NCBI GenBank assembly: GCA_016871535.1
Contig: VHCZ01000037.1
Span: 1 to 35,368, forward strand
Direction of reading: 5' to 3'
DNA length: 35,368 nucleotides
From: Verrucomicrobiota bacterium
GTDB taxonomy: Bacteria > Verrucomicrobiota > Verrucomicrobiia > Limisphaerales > SIBE01
Positions within the stretch are counted from its first letter, which is position 1, and every line of letters begins with the position of its first letter. Positions 7,881 through 14,288 of this stretch are shown here, piece by piece. The notes under the pieces were generated by a model. It was not told the DNA's origin. It ran no database searches and saw nothing but the letters and a program-made list of their open reading frames with translations. Made by a program: the position numbers and the translations under genes.

Positions 7881-8066
7881 CGAGGCTATCGGTTCGTTCC
7901 GGAAATCGGGGTTTCAATTCAGGGCGTGGACGCCGGTCACGCGTGGGAGTATGCGTTGCGGCTGGCTATTCATTTGAAAGTCCCGGTGAAAGCCGAAATC
8001 GAATGGCGACATAACGACAAGGCCGCGCATCCTGGCGAACGTGGATTCATGTTCTGGACGCCTTGA
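7881..8066 (+). pseudogene. Unassigned 3' gene remnant
   Basis: A frame open from 7881 to the TGA at 8064-8066 encodes RGYRFVPEIGVSIQG then VDAGHAWEYALRLAIHLKVP and VKAEIEWRHNDKAAHPGERG ending FMFWTP. It has natural residue use and looks like the C-terminus of a real enzyme, but there is no start (only GTG 7926) and no upstream coding. A palindromic repeat follows immediately. I do not recognise the family. The stretch 7733-7880 before it shows nothing I can name. Confidence 0.45.
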
Positions 8067-8067
8067 G

Positions 8068-8168
8068 CCACAACCGCGTTGCGGTTGGGAATGTCTGCTG
8101 GACGTTGACCCAAGGTAGCTCGTGCCTCGCAACCTTGGGCTGGAGGACACAATCCCTTTGGGATTGTC
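8068..8168. repeat. Three-hairpin dispersed repeat
   Basis: Three successive hairpins: CAACCGCGTTGCGGTTG (8071-8087), CCCAAGGT (8109-8116) with ACCTTGGG (8132-8139), and ACAATCCC-TTT-GGGATTGT (8149-8167). It starts within two bases of the stop of the preceding gene remnant. Similar three-stem elements are, from memory, abundant in Verrucomicrobiota. Intergenic; no gene in it. Confidence 0.8.
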
Positions 8169-8212
8169 CGATACCGCGCAGGCTCTGATTGTTCGTGGCC
8201 GCAGCGCCAGTC

Positions 8213-8494
8213 TCACGCCAGTTCCACCTTGAGCTTGCGTCCAAGCGCGAGGGCGGCTCGTTCCAAAAGCTGAAGTGTCACCGCAGATTCGTTTTGGGCA
8301 AACAAGCGGTCGAGCGTCGCGCGGCTTGTTTTCATGCGGCTGGCGAGCCTGGCGCGAGAAATCTTGCGGCGCTTCATCTCGCGCTCAATTTGCCAGGCGA
8401 CGACGCGCTTGAGCGCGCCCGCTTCGCACTCGGCAAGCAGATTCTCCTGCTTAAGGTAAGCATCGAACTCAGAACCGACGTGCTCTTGTTTGAT
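8213..8494 (-). CDS. XRE/HigA-type antitoxin with non-canonical first codon
   Basis: 93 codons plus stop on the minus strand. GSEFDAYLKQENLL, then LKRVVAWQIEREMKRRKIS and the helix-turn-helix RARLASRMKTSRATLDRLF, then VTLQLLERAALALGRKLKVE. This is the standard HigA-like antitoxin that pairs with Gp49-type (DUF891) toxins. By alignment to the family the first residue should be Met, but the codon at 8494-8492 is ATC. It may start at that ATC (rare but possible), or the next ATG (codon 40) may give a fragment lacking part of the DNA-binding domain, or the gene is dead. Four bases upstream is the stop of its toxin remnant. Confidence 0.75.
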   Translation of the reverse strand: MKQEHVGSEFDAYLKQENLLAECEAGALKRVVAWQIEREMKRRKISRARLASRMKTSRATLDRLFAQNESAVTLQLLERAALALGRKLKVELA

Positions 8495-8498
8495 GGCG

Positions 8499-8573
8499 CT
8501 ACTGTAGCAGGCGCAGGCGGGCTTTCGCCAGTTCCAAATCCTCCTGCGGCGTCTTCTGCGATTTCTTGATGAG
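8499..8573 (-). pseudogene. C-terminal stump of a HigB/Gp49-like toxin
   Basis: 24 codons reading LIKKSQKTPQEDLELAKARL RLLQ stop. 'KKtQKTP..el..A..R' is the typical C-terminal helix of phage-derived Gp49-like (DUF891) toxins, and the position four bases before the antitoxin gene is the standard toxin-first order. Everything upstream of LIK is replaced by a copy of the ubiD 3' end; the two share the bases CTCATCAAGA at the junction. The toxin cannot be active. Confidence 0.75.
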
Positions 8574-8655
8574 CGGGGGCGTTGGAAACCTTCGCCGGGG
8601 AGTTTCTTCGTTGCGTCAAAGCTGAGTTTTGCTGGTGGCGTGGTCGAGCTTTTCG
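8569..8655 (-). pseudogene. Decayed copy A of the ubiD 3' end
   Basis: On the minus strand the sequence reads LDHATSKTQ, then after a stop and phase change DATKKLPGEGFQRP. The intact ubiD gene (10790-12418) has LDHATSEIAVGSKLGI and DATKKLPGEGFKRA at the corresponding place. On the nucleotide level 8599-8618 and 10885-10904 share a run around CAGTTTCTTCGTTGCGTC with few changes. The copy ends by fusing to the toxin stump. Confidence 0.8.
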
Positions 8656-8662
8656 GCCACGT

Positions 8663-9097
8663 TCATTCCATCAGGGGGTTGCGCACCTTGAGTTGCAAGA
8701 ACCCGGAAAAGTCGCGGTCTGCGGACCACAGTTCACGCACGCCGTGGTGCAAACAGAGCGCGGCGACGCGCGCATCATGAATGCGCGGGCCTTTCAGCCG
8801 CGCGGCTGAGGCGATTTCACGTAGCTTGTCGAAATAGCCTGGGCTTTCCGCCAGCAGATGCAGGTGCGGCGACGCGAGCAGCGAGTCCACGAAACTCAAG
8901 GCTTGCAGCAACGTGGACGCCGGCTTGTAGATGCCCGGATGCGTCACGATGCCGATGAATTCGTGTATGCACGGCCATGGGATGGCCCAGGGTGCAGCCT
9001 GATGCCGCAGTGAATCAACCGCTTCAGCGGCCGCCGCATGGAACGGGCTGCCCTGCTTATGCGCGTAGATCAGCAGGTTGGAGTCAACCGCGATCAT
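8663..9097 (-). CDS. vapC: PIN-domain ribonuclease toxin, VapC type
   Basis: 144 residues from the ATG at 9097. MIAVDSNLLIYAHKQGSPFH carries the first catalytic Asp (DSN), IHEFIGIVTHPGIY the conserved Glu (usual 'vlaEf'), and RIHDARVAALCLHHGV then ELWSADRDFSGF the later acidic residues (hDa...a; T/S.DrDF). All four PIN metal ligands appear present, so it should be an active Mg-dependent RNase. The start overlaps the vapB stop by ATGA, the usual coupling. An upstream in-frame ATG (9139) would overlap deep into vapB and is rejected. Confidence 0.9.
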   Translation of the reverse strand: MIAVDSNLLIYAHKQGSPFHAAAAEAVDSLRHQAAPWAIPWPCIHEFIGIVTHPGIYKPASTLLQALSFVDSLLASPHLHLLAESPGYFDKLREIASAARLKGPRIHDARVAALCLHHGVRELWSADRDFSGFLQLKVRNPLME

Positions 9098-9336
9098 GCG
9101 CCGCGTCCCTTGTAGATTTCGTCGCGAATCTTCTCCCATGGGGCGTTTTTGAATTCATCAGTCAATGCGCCCGGGACAGTGACGAGTGGAGGAAGTTTCT
9201 TGGGTTTGATTTGACTTTCGTTCAAAACGAGCCGCAGCCCTTGCTCCGTCAACGAACGAAACGTCGTTTTCTGTCTTCGGGCCAGCCGCTGGGCGCGTTC
9301 GAACAGGTCATCGGCAATTTCAATGGTGGTCTTCAT
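9094..9336 (-). CDS. vapB: VapB-type antitoxin
   Basis: 80 residues from the ATG at 9336: MKTTIEIADDLFERAQRLAR is a ribbon-helix-helix DNA-binding N-terminus, and the C-terminal tail (FKNAPWEKIRDEIYKGRGA) is the kind that wraps the toxin. The start is chosen because the family begins MkTTI.i and because a perfect inverted repeat lies immediately upstream. The frame is open to 9435, but that extension is a ubiD-tail copy. It represses its own promoter with VapC (family knowledge) and is translationally coupled to vapC. Confidence 0.9.
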   Translation of the reverse strand: MKTTIEIADDLFERAQRLARRQKTTFRSLTEQGLRLVLNESQIKPKKLPPLVTVPGALTDEFKNAPWEKIRDEIYKGRGA

Positions 9337-9337
9337 G

Positions 9338-9353
9338 ATATGGCTACCCATAT
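9338..9353. promoter_or_regulatory. Palindromic operator of vapBC
   Basis: ATATGGCTACCCATAT: perfect 6-bp arms (ATATGG / CCATAT) around a 4-base spacer, one base upstream of the vapB start codon. The position suits autorepression by a ribbon-helix-helix antitoxin. Binding is inferred; only the palindrome is seen. Confidence 0.6.
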
Positions 9354-9405
9354 TCTCATGACGAGCGGGCCATTTCAAGGGGCGTTCCTGAACCGCGCCT
9401 CCGGC

Positions 9406-9505
9406 ATTGACTTTCGCCTTAACGCTTTCATCCATCTTGATGAGCGGGGCGCTTGAAACCTTCGCGGGGAGTTCTTTGTCGGGGCAATGCCGAATTTGCT
9501 CGCCT
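9406..9505 (-). pseudogene. Decayed copy B of the ubiD 3' end
   Basis: Minus-strand reading: ASKFGIAPTK, then after a one-base phase change ELPAKVSSAPLIKMDESVKA KV. Intact UbiD has GSKLGIDATKKLPGEG, then PPLIKMDDTVKAKVEKLF. The copy lies immediately after the stop of the gene at 9511-9891 and before the vapB operator, and stops matching just before the real ubiD stop. Confidence 0.8.
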
Positions 9506-9510
9506 TCATC

Positions 9511-9891
9511 TCACGCGAGAGAGAGGGCGTTTTCGCTTACGAACAGATTGCGAGCGCGGAACGCGGGCGGACTTTCCAACAGGAGAACCGCCCGCAGCGC
9601 GGCCAGGGGCGTGGCGAACCAGGGCTTGTGCAAGGCTCGTTCGGCGCTGGCGGCCCAGGCTGGGGAAAGGAAGTTGAAGCGGCGCGCGAGTTCTTCCGCC
9701 GTGGCCGCAAGATAGGCGTCTTGCACGCGACCGGTCTCGCCGAATTGCGGCGCGAGGAACACGGGCGCATCGGTGAGCGCGGCGGCACCTGGCGCAGCGT
9801 AGAATTCGTCGAGGAAGTTCGCCAGGCAACGGTCGAACGAATCGCCCGCCGCGGCGAGGGCGGCCACTTCGGCAAGGGTCTTCGGTCTCAT
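9511..9891 (-). CDS. Conserved small hypothetical protein
   Basis: 126 residues. Features: LAEVAALAAAGDSFDRCLAN FLDEFY near the N-terminus, DAYLAATAEELARRFNFLSP AWA in the middle, and a C-terminal block KPWFATPLAALRAVLLLESP PAFRARNLFVSENAL. The last block ('..sP.aFrrrNlFvs.naLsr.') is one I recall from small proteins encoded beside minimal nucleotidyltransferases, so a role as one half of such a pair is an inference. Its ATG overlaps the stop of a severed upstream frame (ATATGA), the usual coupled arrangement; that partner survives only as a stump. Product cytoplasmic, alpha-helical. Confidence 0.6.
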   Translation of the reverse strand: MRPKTLAEVAALAAAGDSFDRCLANFLDEFYAAPGAAALTDAPVFLAPQFGETGRVQDAYLAATAEELARRFNFLSPAWAASAERALHKPWFATPLAALRAVLLLESPPAFRARNLFVSENALSLA

Positions 9892-9982
9892 ATCTTGCCC
9901 TCCTCGAACAGTCCTTGGACGAGGTATTGCGTCTTCACCGGGATGCGGTTGGCTGGGTAATACTGGCCGACAAGATCACGCT
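9888..9982 (-). pseudogene. 3' stump of the gene formerly coupled to the 9511-9891 gene
   Basis: Minus-strand codons read ERDLVGQYYPANRIPVKTQY LVQGLFEEGKI stop, overlapping the next start by four bases. The codons before ERDL belong to the four-hairpin repeat, which has replaced the rest of the gene. Family not recognised with confidence; a nucleotidyltransferase-like partner would fit the neighbour. Confidence 0.55.
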
Positions 9983-10119
9983 CGTAGCGCAGAGTGGCAC
10001 TCTGCCGTATCGCAGAATTGTATTCTGCGGGGCGTCTCCCAGTCCGAGCCCGCTGGGACTTTGCCGGCGCCCTGCCGATTGGAAATCGGCGATACCGCAG
10101 ATTGAAAATCTGCGCTACG
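9983..10119. repeat. Four-hairpin dispersed element, copy 1
   Basis: Outer arms CGTAGCGCAGA (9983-) and TCTGCGCTACG (ends 10119) enclose four short stems: GCAGAGTGGCACTCTGC, GCAGAATTGTATTCTGC, GCCGATTGGAAATCGGC and GCAGATTGAAAATCTGC. A related element is at 34864-34999. It separates the SDR gene from the gene stump downstream and contributes the last codons of the SDR frame. Confidence 0.9.
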
Positions 10120-10777
10120 GTTCTCCGGTCGATCTGTCGTCAATCCCACGGTCTGCACAGTAATCCTCTTTGCGCACGTTCCAGTAGGCATTCCGCTCGG
10201 CAATGTCGGTCTGAACCAGGCCCGGACACGCCACACTGATTTTTACCCCCAGACCGGCAGCTTCTGCACGCACCGCGGTCGAGAACCCGACGATGGCCCA
10301 CTTCGTCGTGCTGTAAGCCGAGAGGATCGGCGTCGGCATCAAGCCGGTGACCTGGGCCACATTCAGTATGTGTCCAAAGCCCTGGCGCAACATCACGCTA
10401 TGGGCCGCCATCGTGCCATGAACGACGCCAAACAGATTGACGTCCACGACCCGGCGGAAATCCGCGATGTTTCCATCGCGCAGTTCGCCGACAGCCGCGA
10501 TGGCTGCGTTATTGAACATGAAATCGAGACGGCCATGCCGCGCCGCGGTGTCATCGACAAGGGCCTCGACTTCCGCCGCGTCGGAAACATCTGCCCGCAC
10601 CGCTTCGGCCCGAGCGCCTCGCTCTCGGAGGAGTGCAGCTACTTCCTCCGCGCCACCGTCGTTGATATCAGCCACCACGACACGCGATCCGGATTCAGCG
10701 AGGCGTTCGCATAACGCGCGTCCGATGCCCGCGGCTCCTCCAGTCACGATGGCCGTGCGATTCTCAAAAGGCCGCAT
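10115..10777 (-). CDS. Short-chain dehydrogenase/reductase, 3'-truncated by a repeat
   Basis: 220 residues. TGGAAGIGRALCERLAESGS is the Rossmann TGxxxGxG motif with VVVADIND closing the NAD(P) site, then NNAAIAAVG. The active-site region reads NVAQVTGLMPTPILSAYSTT K: Tyr and Lys of YxxxK are present, but the residue 13 before Tyr, normally Ser (NVAS), is Gln. The last residues (DDRSTGEP) run into the four-hairpin repeat, and some 40-60 C-terminal residues of a normal SDR are missing. With the catalytic Ser gone and the end lost, activity is doubtful. It lies 12 bp downstream of ubiD on the same strand. Confidence 0.85.
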   Translation of the reverse strand: MRPFENRTAIVTGGAAGIGRALCERLAESGSRVVVADINDGGAEEVAALLRERGARAEAVRADVSDAAEVEALVDDTAARHGRLDFMFNNAAIAAVGELRDGNIADFRRVVDVNLFGVVHGTMAAHSVMLRQGFGHILNVAQVTGLMPTPILSAYSTTKWAIVGFSTAVRAEAAGLGVKISVACPGLVQTDIAERNAYWNVRKEDYCADRGIDDRSTGEP

Positions 10778-10789
10778 GGGAAAAGGTGT

Positions 10790-12418
10790 TCACGGATTCA
10801 CGCCGAACAGTTTCTCCACCTTGGCCTTCACCGTGTCATCCATCTTGATGAGCGGCGGCCATGCTCTCTTGAATCCCTCCCCCGGCAGTTTCTTCGTTGC
10901 GTCTATCCCCAACTTCGAGCCGACCGCGATTTCAGACGTAGCATGATCCAGCACGTCCGCAGGGCCTTTGGTGAAGATGCTGTCGCGTTGCGGGTCGGTG
11001 TTGGCGCAGAGACGGAAGAGCACCTCGCTGGTGTTGTGCACGTCCACGTCGTCATCGACCACGACGATGTATTTGGTGAACATCATCTGGCCCATGCCCC
11101 AGAGGCCGTGCATGATTTTGTAGGCTTGCATCGGGTAGGTCTTCTTGATGCTCACGAAGACGAGGTTGTGGAAAACGCCTTCCGCCGGCAAAGCGATGTC
11201 CACGATCTCCGGGAAATTCATTTTGAAGATGGGCAGGAAAAGTTTCACGGACGCGCTGCCGATGTAGAAATCTTCCATTGGCGGCATGCCCACGATGGTC
11301 GCCGGGTACACGGCGTCCTTGCGGTGCGTGATGGCGGTGACGTGGAAGACGGGATACGGCTCGGGCAAGGTGTAATAACCGGTGTGGTCGCCGAACGGGC
11401 CTTCCTCGCGCAACGGCTCGCGCGGGTCAACGTAGCCTTCGATCACGAAGTCGGCGTTGGCGGGGACTTCAAGGTCGTTGGTCTCACACTTGATCAGCTC
11501 CACGGATTTTTTGCGGAGGTAACCGGCAAGGAGGAATTCGTCCAGGCCATCCGGCAACGGCGCGGTGGCGGCGAAGGCGAACACAGGATCGCCGCCAAGA
11601 AATACCGCCACGGGCATGCGCGTGCCGGTTTCGTAATAGCGACGGCCGTGTCGCGCGCCGACTTTCTGAAGCTGCCAGTGCATGCCGGTAGTGCGCTCGT
11701 CATAAATCTGCATCCGATACATGCCGACATTGCGCTCGCCGGTGTCGGGGTCGCGCGTCACGACACAAGGCAACGTGATGAAGCGGCCGCCATCCAACGG
11801 CCAGCATTTTTGAATCGGGAGATTCAACAGGGTTTGGAGTTTCGGGTTTCGGGTTTCGAGTTGAACGCGCTCACTTCGACCCTCCCCACGAACCAGCCCC
11901 CTCACCCCATCCCTCTCCCCCACCGAGGGGGAGAAGGTGTCCGGAGGACGGGAGAAGGGGACTTTTGGCGCAGGCGGCCACGGCTCTTCGCGAGTAGGTG
12001 GCGGGTCGAATCTGTGAATCACTTCTCGGCACGGGCCATCCTTGACCACTTTGGGCCTGGCGTGGCGCAGATCCATCGCCGTGCTCAACAACTTCAACGC
12101 TTCCCGGAATGAAGTTGGCGGCCTGGCCTTCATGAGCGAGCCGAGTTCGGCGGCGACTTCATCCACGGAATTTGCACCCAGGCTCAACGCCATCCGCTTC
12201 CAGGAGCCCATCGTATTGATCGCCAGAGGAAAGGGCGACACCTGGCCATTCACCGTGGGCTTCTCAATCAACAGGGCTTTGCCGCCGCCGGGCGACTTCA
12301 TCCGGCGATCGGCGAGTTCCGTGATTTCGAGTTCGGTCGCGACGGGCGGAGCGATGCGGATGAGTTCGCCGGCGCGGTCGAGTTGATCGATGAACTGCTT
12401 GAAGGAGTCGAAGGCCAT
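10790..12418 (-). CDS. UbiD-family prenyl-FMN decarboxylase with a repeat-derived insertion
   Basis: 542 residues. Clear UbiD blocks: IQKCWPLDGGRFITLPCVVT, TGERNVGMYRMQIYDERTTG MHWQ, VIEGYVDPREPLREEGPFGD HTGYY (with the catalytic Arg/Glu region), and VVVDDDVDVHNTSEVLFRLC. UbiD enzymes decarboxylate or carboxylate aromatic and alpha,beta-unsaturated acids using prenylated FMN made by UbiX; the sub-branch resembles the menaquinone/ubiquinone-type decarboxylases. Residues about 139-197 (PPPTREEPW...LQTLLN) have no counterpart in the family and match a palindromic repeat inserted in frame just before the first conserved block. Followed by the SDR gene; its 3' end is duplicated twice downstream. 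Confidence 0.92.
   Translation of the reverse strand: MAFDSFKQFIDQLDRAGELIRIAPPVATELEITELADRRMKSPGGGKALLIEKPTVNGQVSPFPLAINTMGSWKRMALSLGANSVDEVAAELGSLMKARPPTSFREALKLLSTAMDLRHARPKVVKDGPCREVIHRFDPPPTREEPWPPAPKVPFSRPPDTFSPSVGERDGVRGLVRGEGRSERVQLETRNPKLQTLLNLPIQKCWPLDGGRFITLPCVVTRDPDTGERNVGMYRMQIYDERTTGMHWQLQKVGARHGRRYYETGTRMPVAVFLGGDPVFAFAATAPLPDGLDEFLLAGYLRKKSVELIKCETNDLEVPANADFVIEGYVDPREPLREEGPFGDHTGYYTLPEPYPVFHVTAITHRKDAVYPATIVGMPPMEDFYIGSASVKLFLPIFKMNFPEIVDIALPAEGVFHNLVFVSIKKTYPMQAYKIMHGLWGMGQMMFTKYIVVVDDDVDVHNTSEVLFRLCANTDPQRDSIFTKGPADVLDHATSEIAVGSKLGIDATKKLPGEGFKRAWPPLIKMDDTVKAKVEKLFGVNP
11828..12004. repeat. Palindromic repeat inserted in frame inside ubiD
   Basis: Contains CCCCTCACCCCATCCCTCTC followed by CCCACCGAGGGGGAGA (stem of the 'ctcaccc...gggtgag' class) and a run of three GGGTTTCG-type units at 11841-11860. 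The same class of sequence occurs in the DUF1592 gene (15595-15729) and dehydrogenase gene. It adds about 59 codons without a stop. Exact borders are estimated from where family similarity stops. Confidence 0.75.
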
Positions 12419-12854
12419 GGGGCCTGAGACTAGCGGGACGGCAAGAGAGTAGCAATGGGGGGAAAACTCGTTAAACCTTAAAAAGGTTAAAAGAGTTGAA
12501 TCGGTTGAAACCTCAAAACCGCAGATGAACGCGGATAAACGCAGATAAGCCCAAGCTTACTGATCAGACCGTGGGATAGAATACACTTTGCCAGGAGGGA
12601 TTCTGGCCAGCGGCGAGGAGCGCGCGAGGCGGTGTATCGAGTGATGTTCATGATTGAGTCCTTTCTCCGCCGTTAAACTGTTTGCCAAAAAAAACCAGAG
12701 GGCATGGAAGCGCTGCCGCGGCAAACCGGCAGGTTTGCCCTCCCGTTTCAGAACCCGCACGCCGGATTGAGAGAAGGCTGCAGAATTCCCAAAGCAACGG
12801 GGCCCGCGACGATCATCCGTGCCCATCCGTAAATCCGCGGTCAGCGCCGCAAGC
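12419..12854. other. Intergenic region with several small repeats, no gene
   Basis: 436 bp between ubiD (leaving) and the end of the DUF1552 operon. It holds an imperfect inverted pair of 'cgcagatgaacgcggat' type phrases (12520-12545 and 12815-12842), and a perfect hairpin GGCAAACC-GGCA-GGTTTGCC at 12720-12739 that could slow transcription leaving the operon (no U-tract). No coding frame looks natural. Confidence 0.6.
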
Positions 12855-14267
12855 TTAAATCCCCTCGACGCGGCCGGTCGAATCGCCGTGCTTCTCGACT
12901 CCCTGGACGCCGAGCCGGTCGATCATGCTCAGGTAAAGATTCGTGATCGGCACGCTGCCCATCTTGGTGAAGCGGCCGGGCGCGATCGTGCCGCCGCCGG
13001 CGCCGGCCAGGATGATGGGCAGGTTGACGTGCGTGTGGCGGTTGCCGTCGGCGTTGCCGCTGCCATAGACGATCATCGAGTTGTGGAGCAGCGAACGGCC
13101 ATCGACGTCTCTTGTCTGTTCCAGTTTCTCCAGGAACCGGGCGAATTGCTTTACGTACCAGAGATCGATTTCTTTGACCTTGTCGATCATTTCCTGCCGG
13201 CGCTGATGATGGGTGAGGTAATGATGGCCTTCGGCAAGGCCCAGTTCGTCCTTGAACGTGCGATTGCTGCCTTCATAAGCGAGCAGGAACGTGGCGATGC
13301 GCGTGGAATCGGTCTGGAACGCCAGAATCATCATGTCGTACATGATCTGGATGTAATCCTCGAATGAACCGGGAATTCCCGCGGGCGTATCAATCGCCGG
13401 GTCCGGAACGGCTCCGAACCGTTCCGACTTCTGGATGCGTTGCTCGATCTCGCGCACGCTCGTGAGATAGTCGTCGAGCTTTTGTTTGTCGCGGGCCGCG
13501 AGCTGCCGCTGAAGCGCCCGGGCGTCGTCGAGAACGAAATCCAGGATGGAGCGTTGCTGCTGCTGGCGGCGCTTGAGGCTTTCGGCGCGCTCGCCGTGGG
13601 AACCGGCGCCGAAGAGCCGCTCGAAAAGCAGGCGAGGATTCGGTTCGGGCGCGAGGGGCTGAGTGGCGGAGCGCCACGCCAGGTTGTATTGGTAAGCGCA
13701 GGAATAACCGGAGTCGCAACTCCCGGACTTGCGCACGTAATCGCAGCTCAGTTCCAGCGACGGAAAGCGCGTCAGGTGACCAATCTGATTGGCTGCGACC
13801 TGGTCAATGGAAATGTTCGCGTGAATGTCCGCGCCGGCCGTCTTCTTGACGCGGACGCCGGTGAGAAAACTGCCGCTGGCGCGCGCGTGGTCGCCAGGAC
13901 CATCCGGGCCGGGTGTGGCGCCTTTGCAGTCGAGGCCTGAGAGAATCTGCAAGTGGTCTTTGACACTCGCGAGCGGCTGCATGGTTTTGTTGATCTCGAA
14001 TTCCTTGCCTTCCCCGGTGGGCCACCACGCATCCTGGATCGCGCCGTTCGGAAAGTACACGAAGGCCATCCGGACGGGCGCGTCCGTTGACGAAGCGCCG
14101 AGGTGCGCGGCTGCTTTCAAGTCCTGCGCGCGAACGGCGAACGGGCGAAACGACTCGAAGGCCGGCAGCGCTAGGCAAGTGCCGAGGCCGCGCAGGAACT
14201 GGCGGCGGCTCAAGCTGGCGTAACGTTGGGCAGCGAGGTCGGAGTTAAGGTTAGGAAGCTTTTTCAT
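12855..14267 (-). CDS. DUF1552 Tat-exported protein
   Basis: 470 residues. Signal SRRQFLRGLGTCLALPAFES is a twin-arginine type leader (S-R-R-x-F-L). The rest matches DUF1552: MAFVYFPNGAIQDAWWPTGE, ILSGLDCKGATPGPDGPGDH ARASGSFLTG, AGADIHANISIDQVAANQIG, SLELSCDYVRKSGSCDSGYS C, and MIVYGSGNADGNRHTHVNLP near the end. The fold is related to the alkaline-phosphatase/sulfatase-like DUF1501 group; no biochemical function is established for the family. Last gene of the four-gene operon, 21 bp after the haem protein. Pairing of DUF1552 with DUF1592 proteins is the rule in planctomycetes and verrucomicrobia. Confidence 0.92.
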   Translation of the reverse strand: MKKLPNLNSDLAAQRYASLSRRQFLRGLGTCLALPAFESFRPFAVRAQDLKAAAHLGASSTDAPVRMAFVYFPNGAIQDAWWPTGEGKEFEINKTMQPLASVKDHLQILSGLDCKGATPGPDGPGDHARASGSFLTGVRVKKTAGADIHANISIDQVAANQIGHLTRFPSLELSCDYVRKSGSCDSGYSCAYQYNLAWRSATQPLAPEPNPRLLFERLFGAGSHGERAESLKRRQQQQRSILDFVLDDARALQRQLAARDKQKLDDYLTSVREIEQRIQKSERFGAVPDPAIDTPAGIPGSFEDYIQIMYDMMILAFQTDSTRIATFLLAYEGSNRTFKDELGLAEGHHYLTHHQRRQEMIDKVKEIDLWYVKQFARFLEKLEQTRDVDGRSLLHNSMIVYGSGNADGNRHTHVNLPIILAGAGGGTIAPGRFTKMGSVPITNLYLSMIDRLGVQGVEKHGDSTGRVEGI

Positions 14268-14288
14268 AGTACTGACGGAGTCTGTTAA

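Noticed and set aside
9983-10119. Possible CRISPR array
   Set aside because: The hairpin units differ in sequence, have no uniform spacers, and no cas gene is near.
10943-12112. 389-codon plus-strand frame opposite ubiD
   Set aside because: Codon-position mirror of the ubiD gene, His/Val/Asp-rich and unlike any family; a shadow. The same applies to 14364-15650 and 24922-26181.
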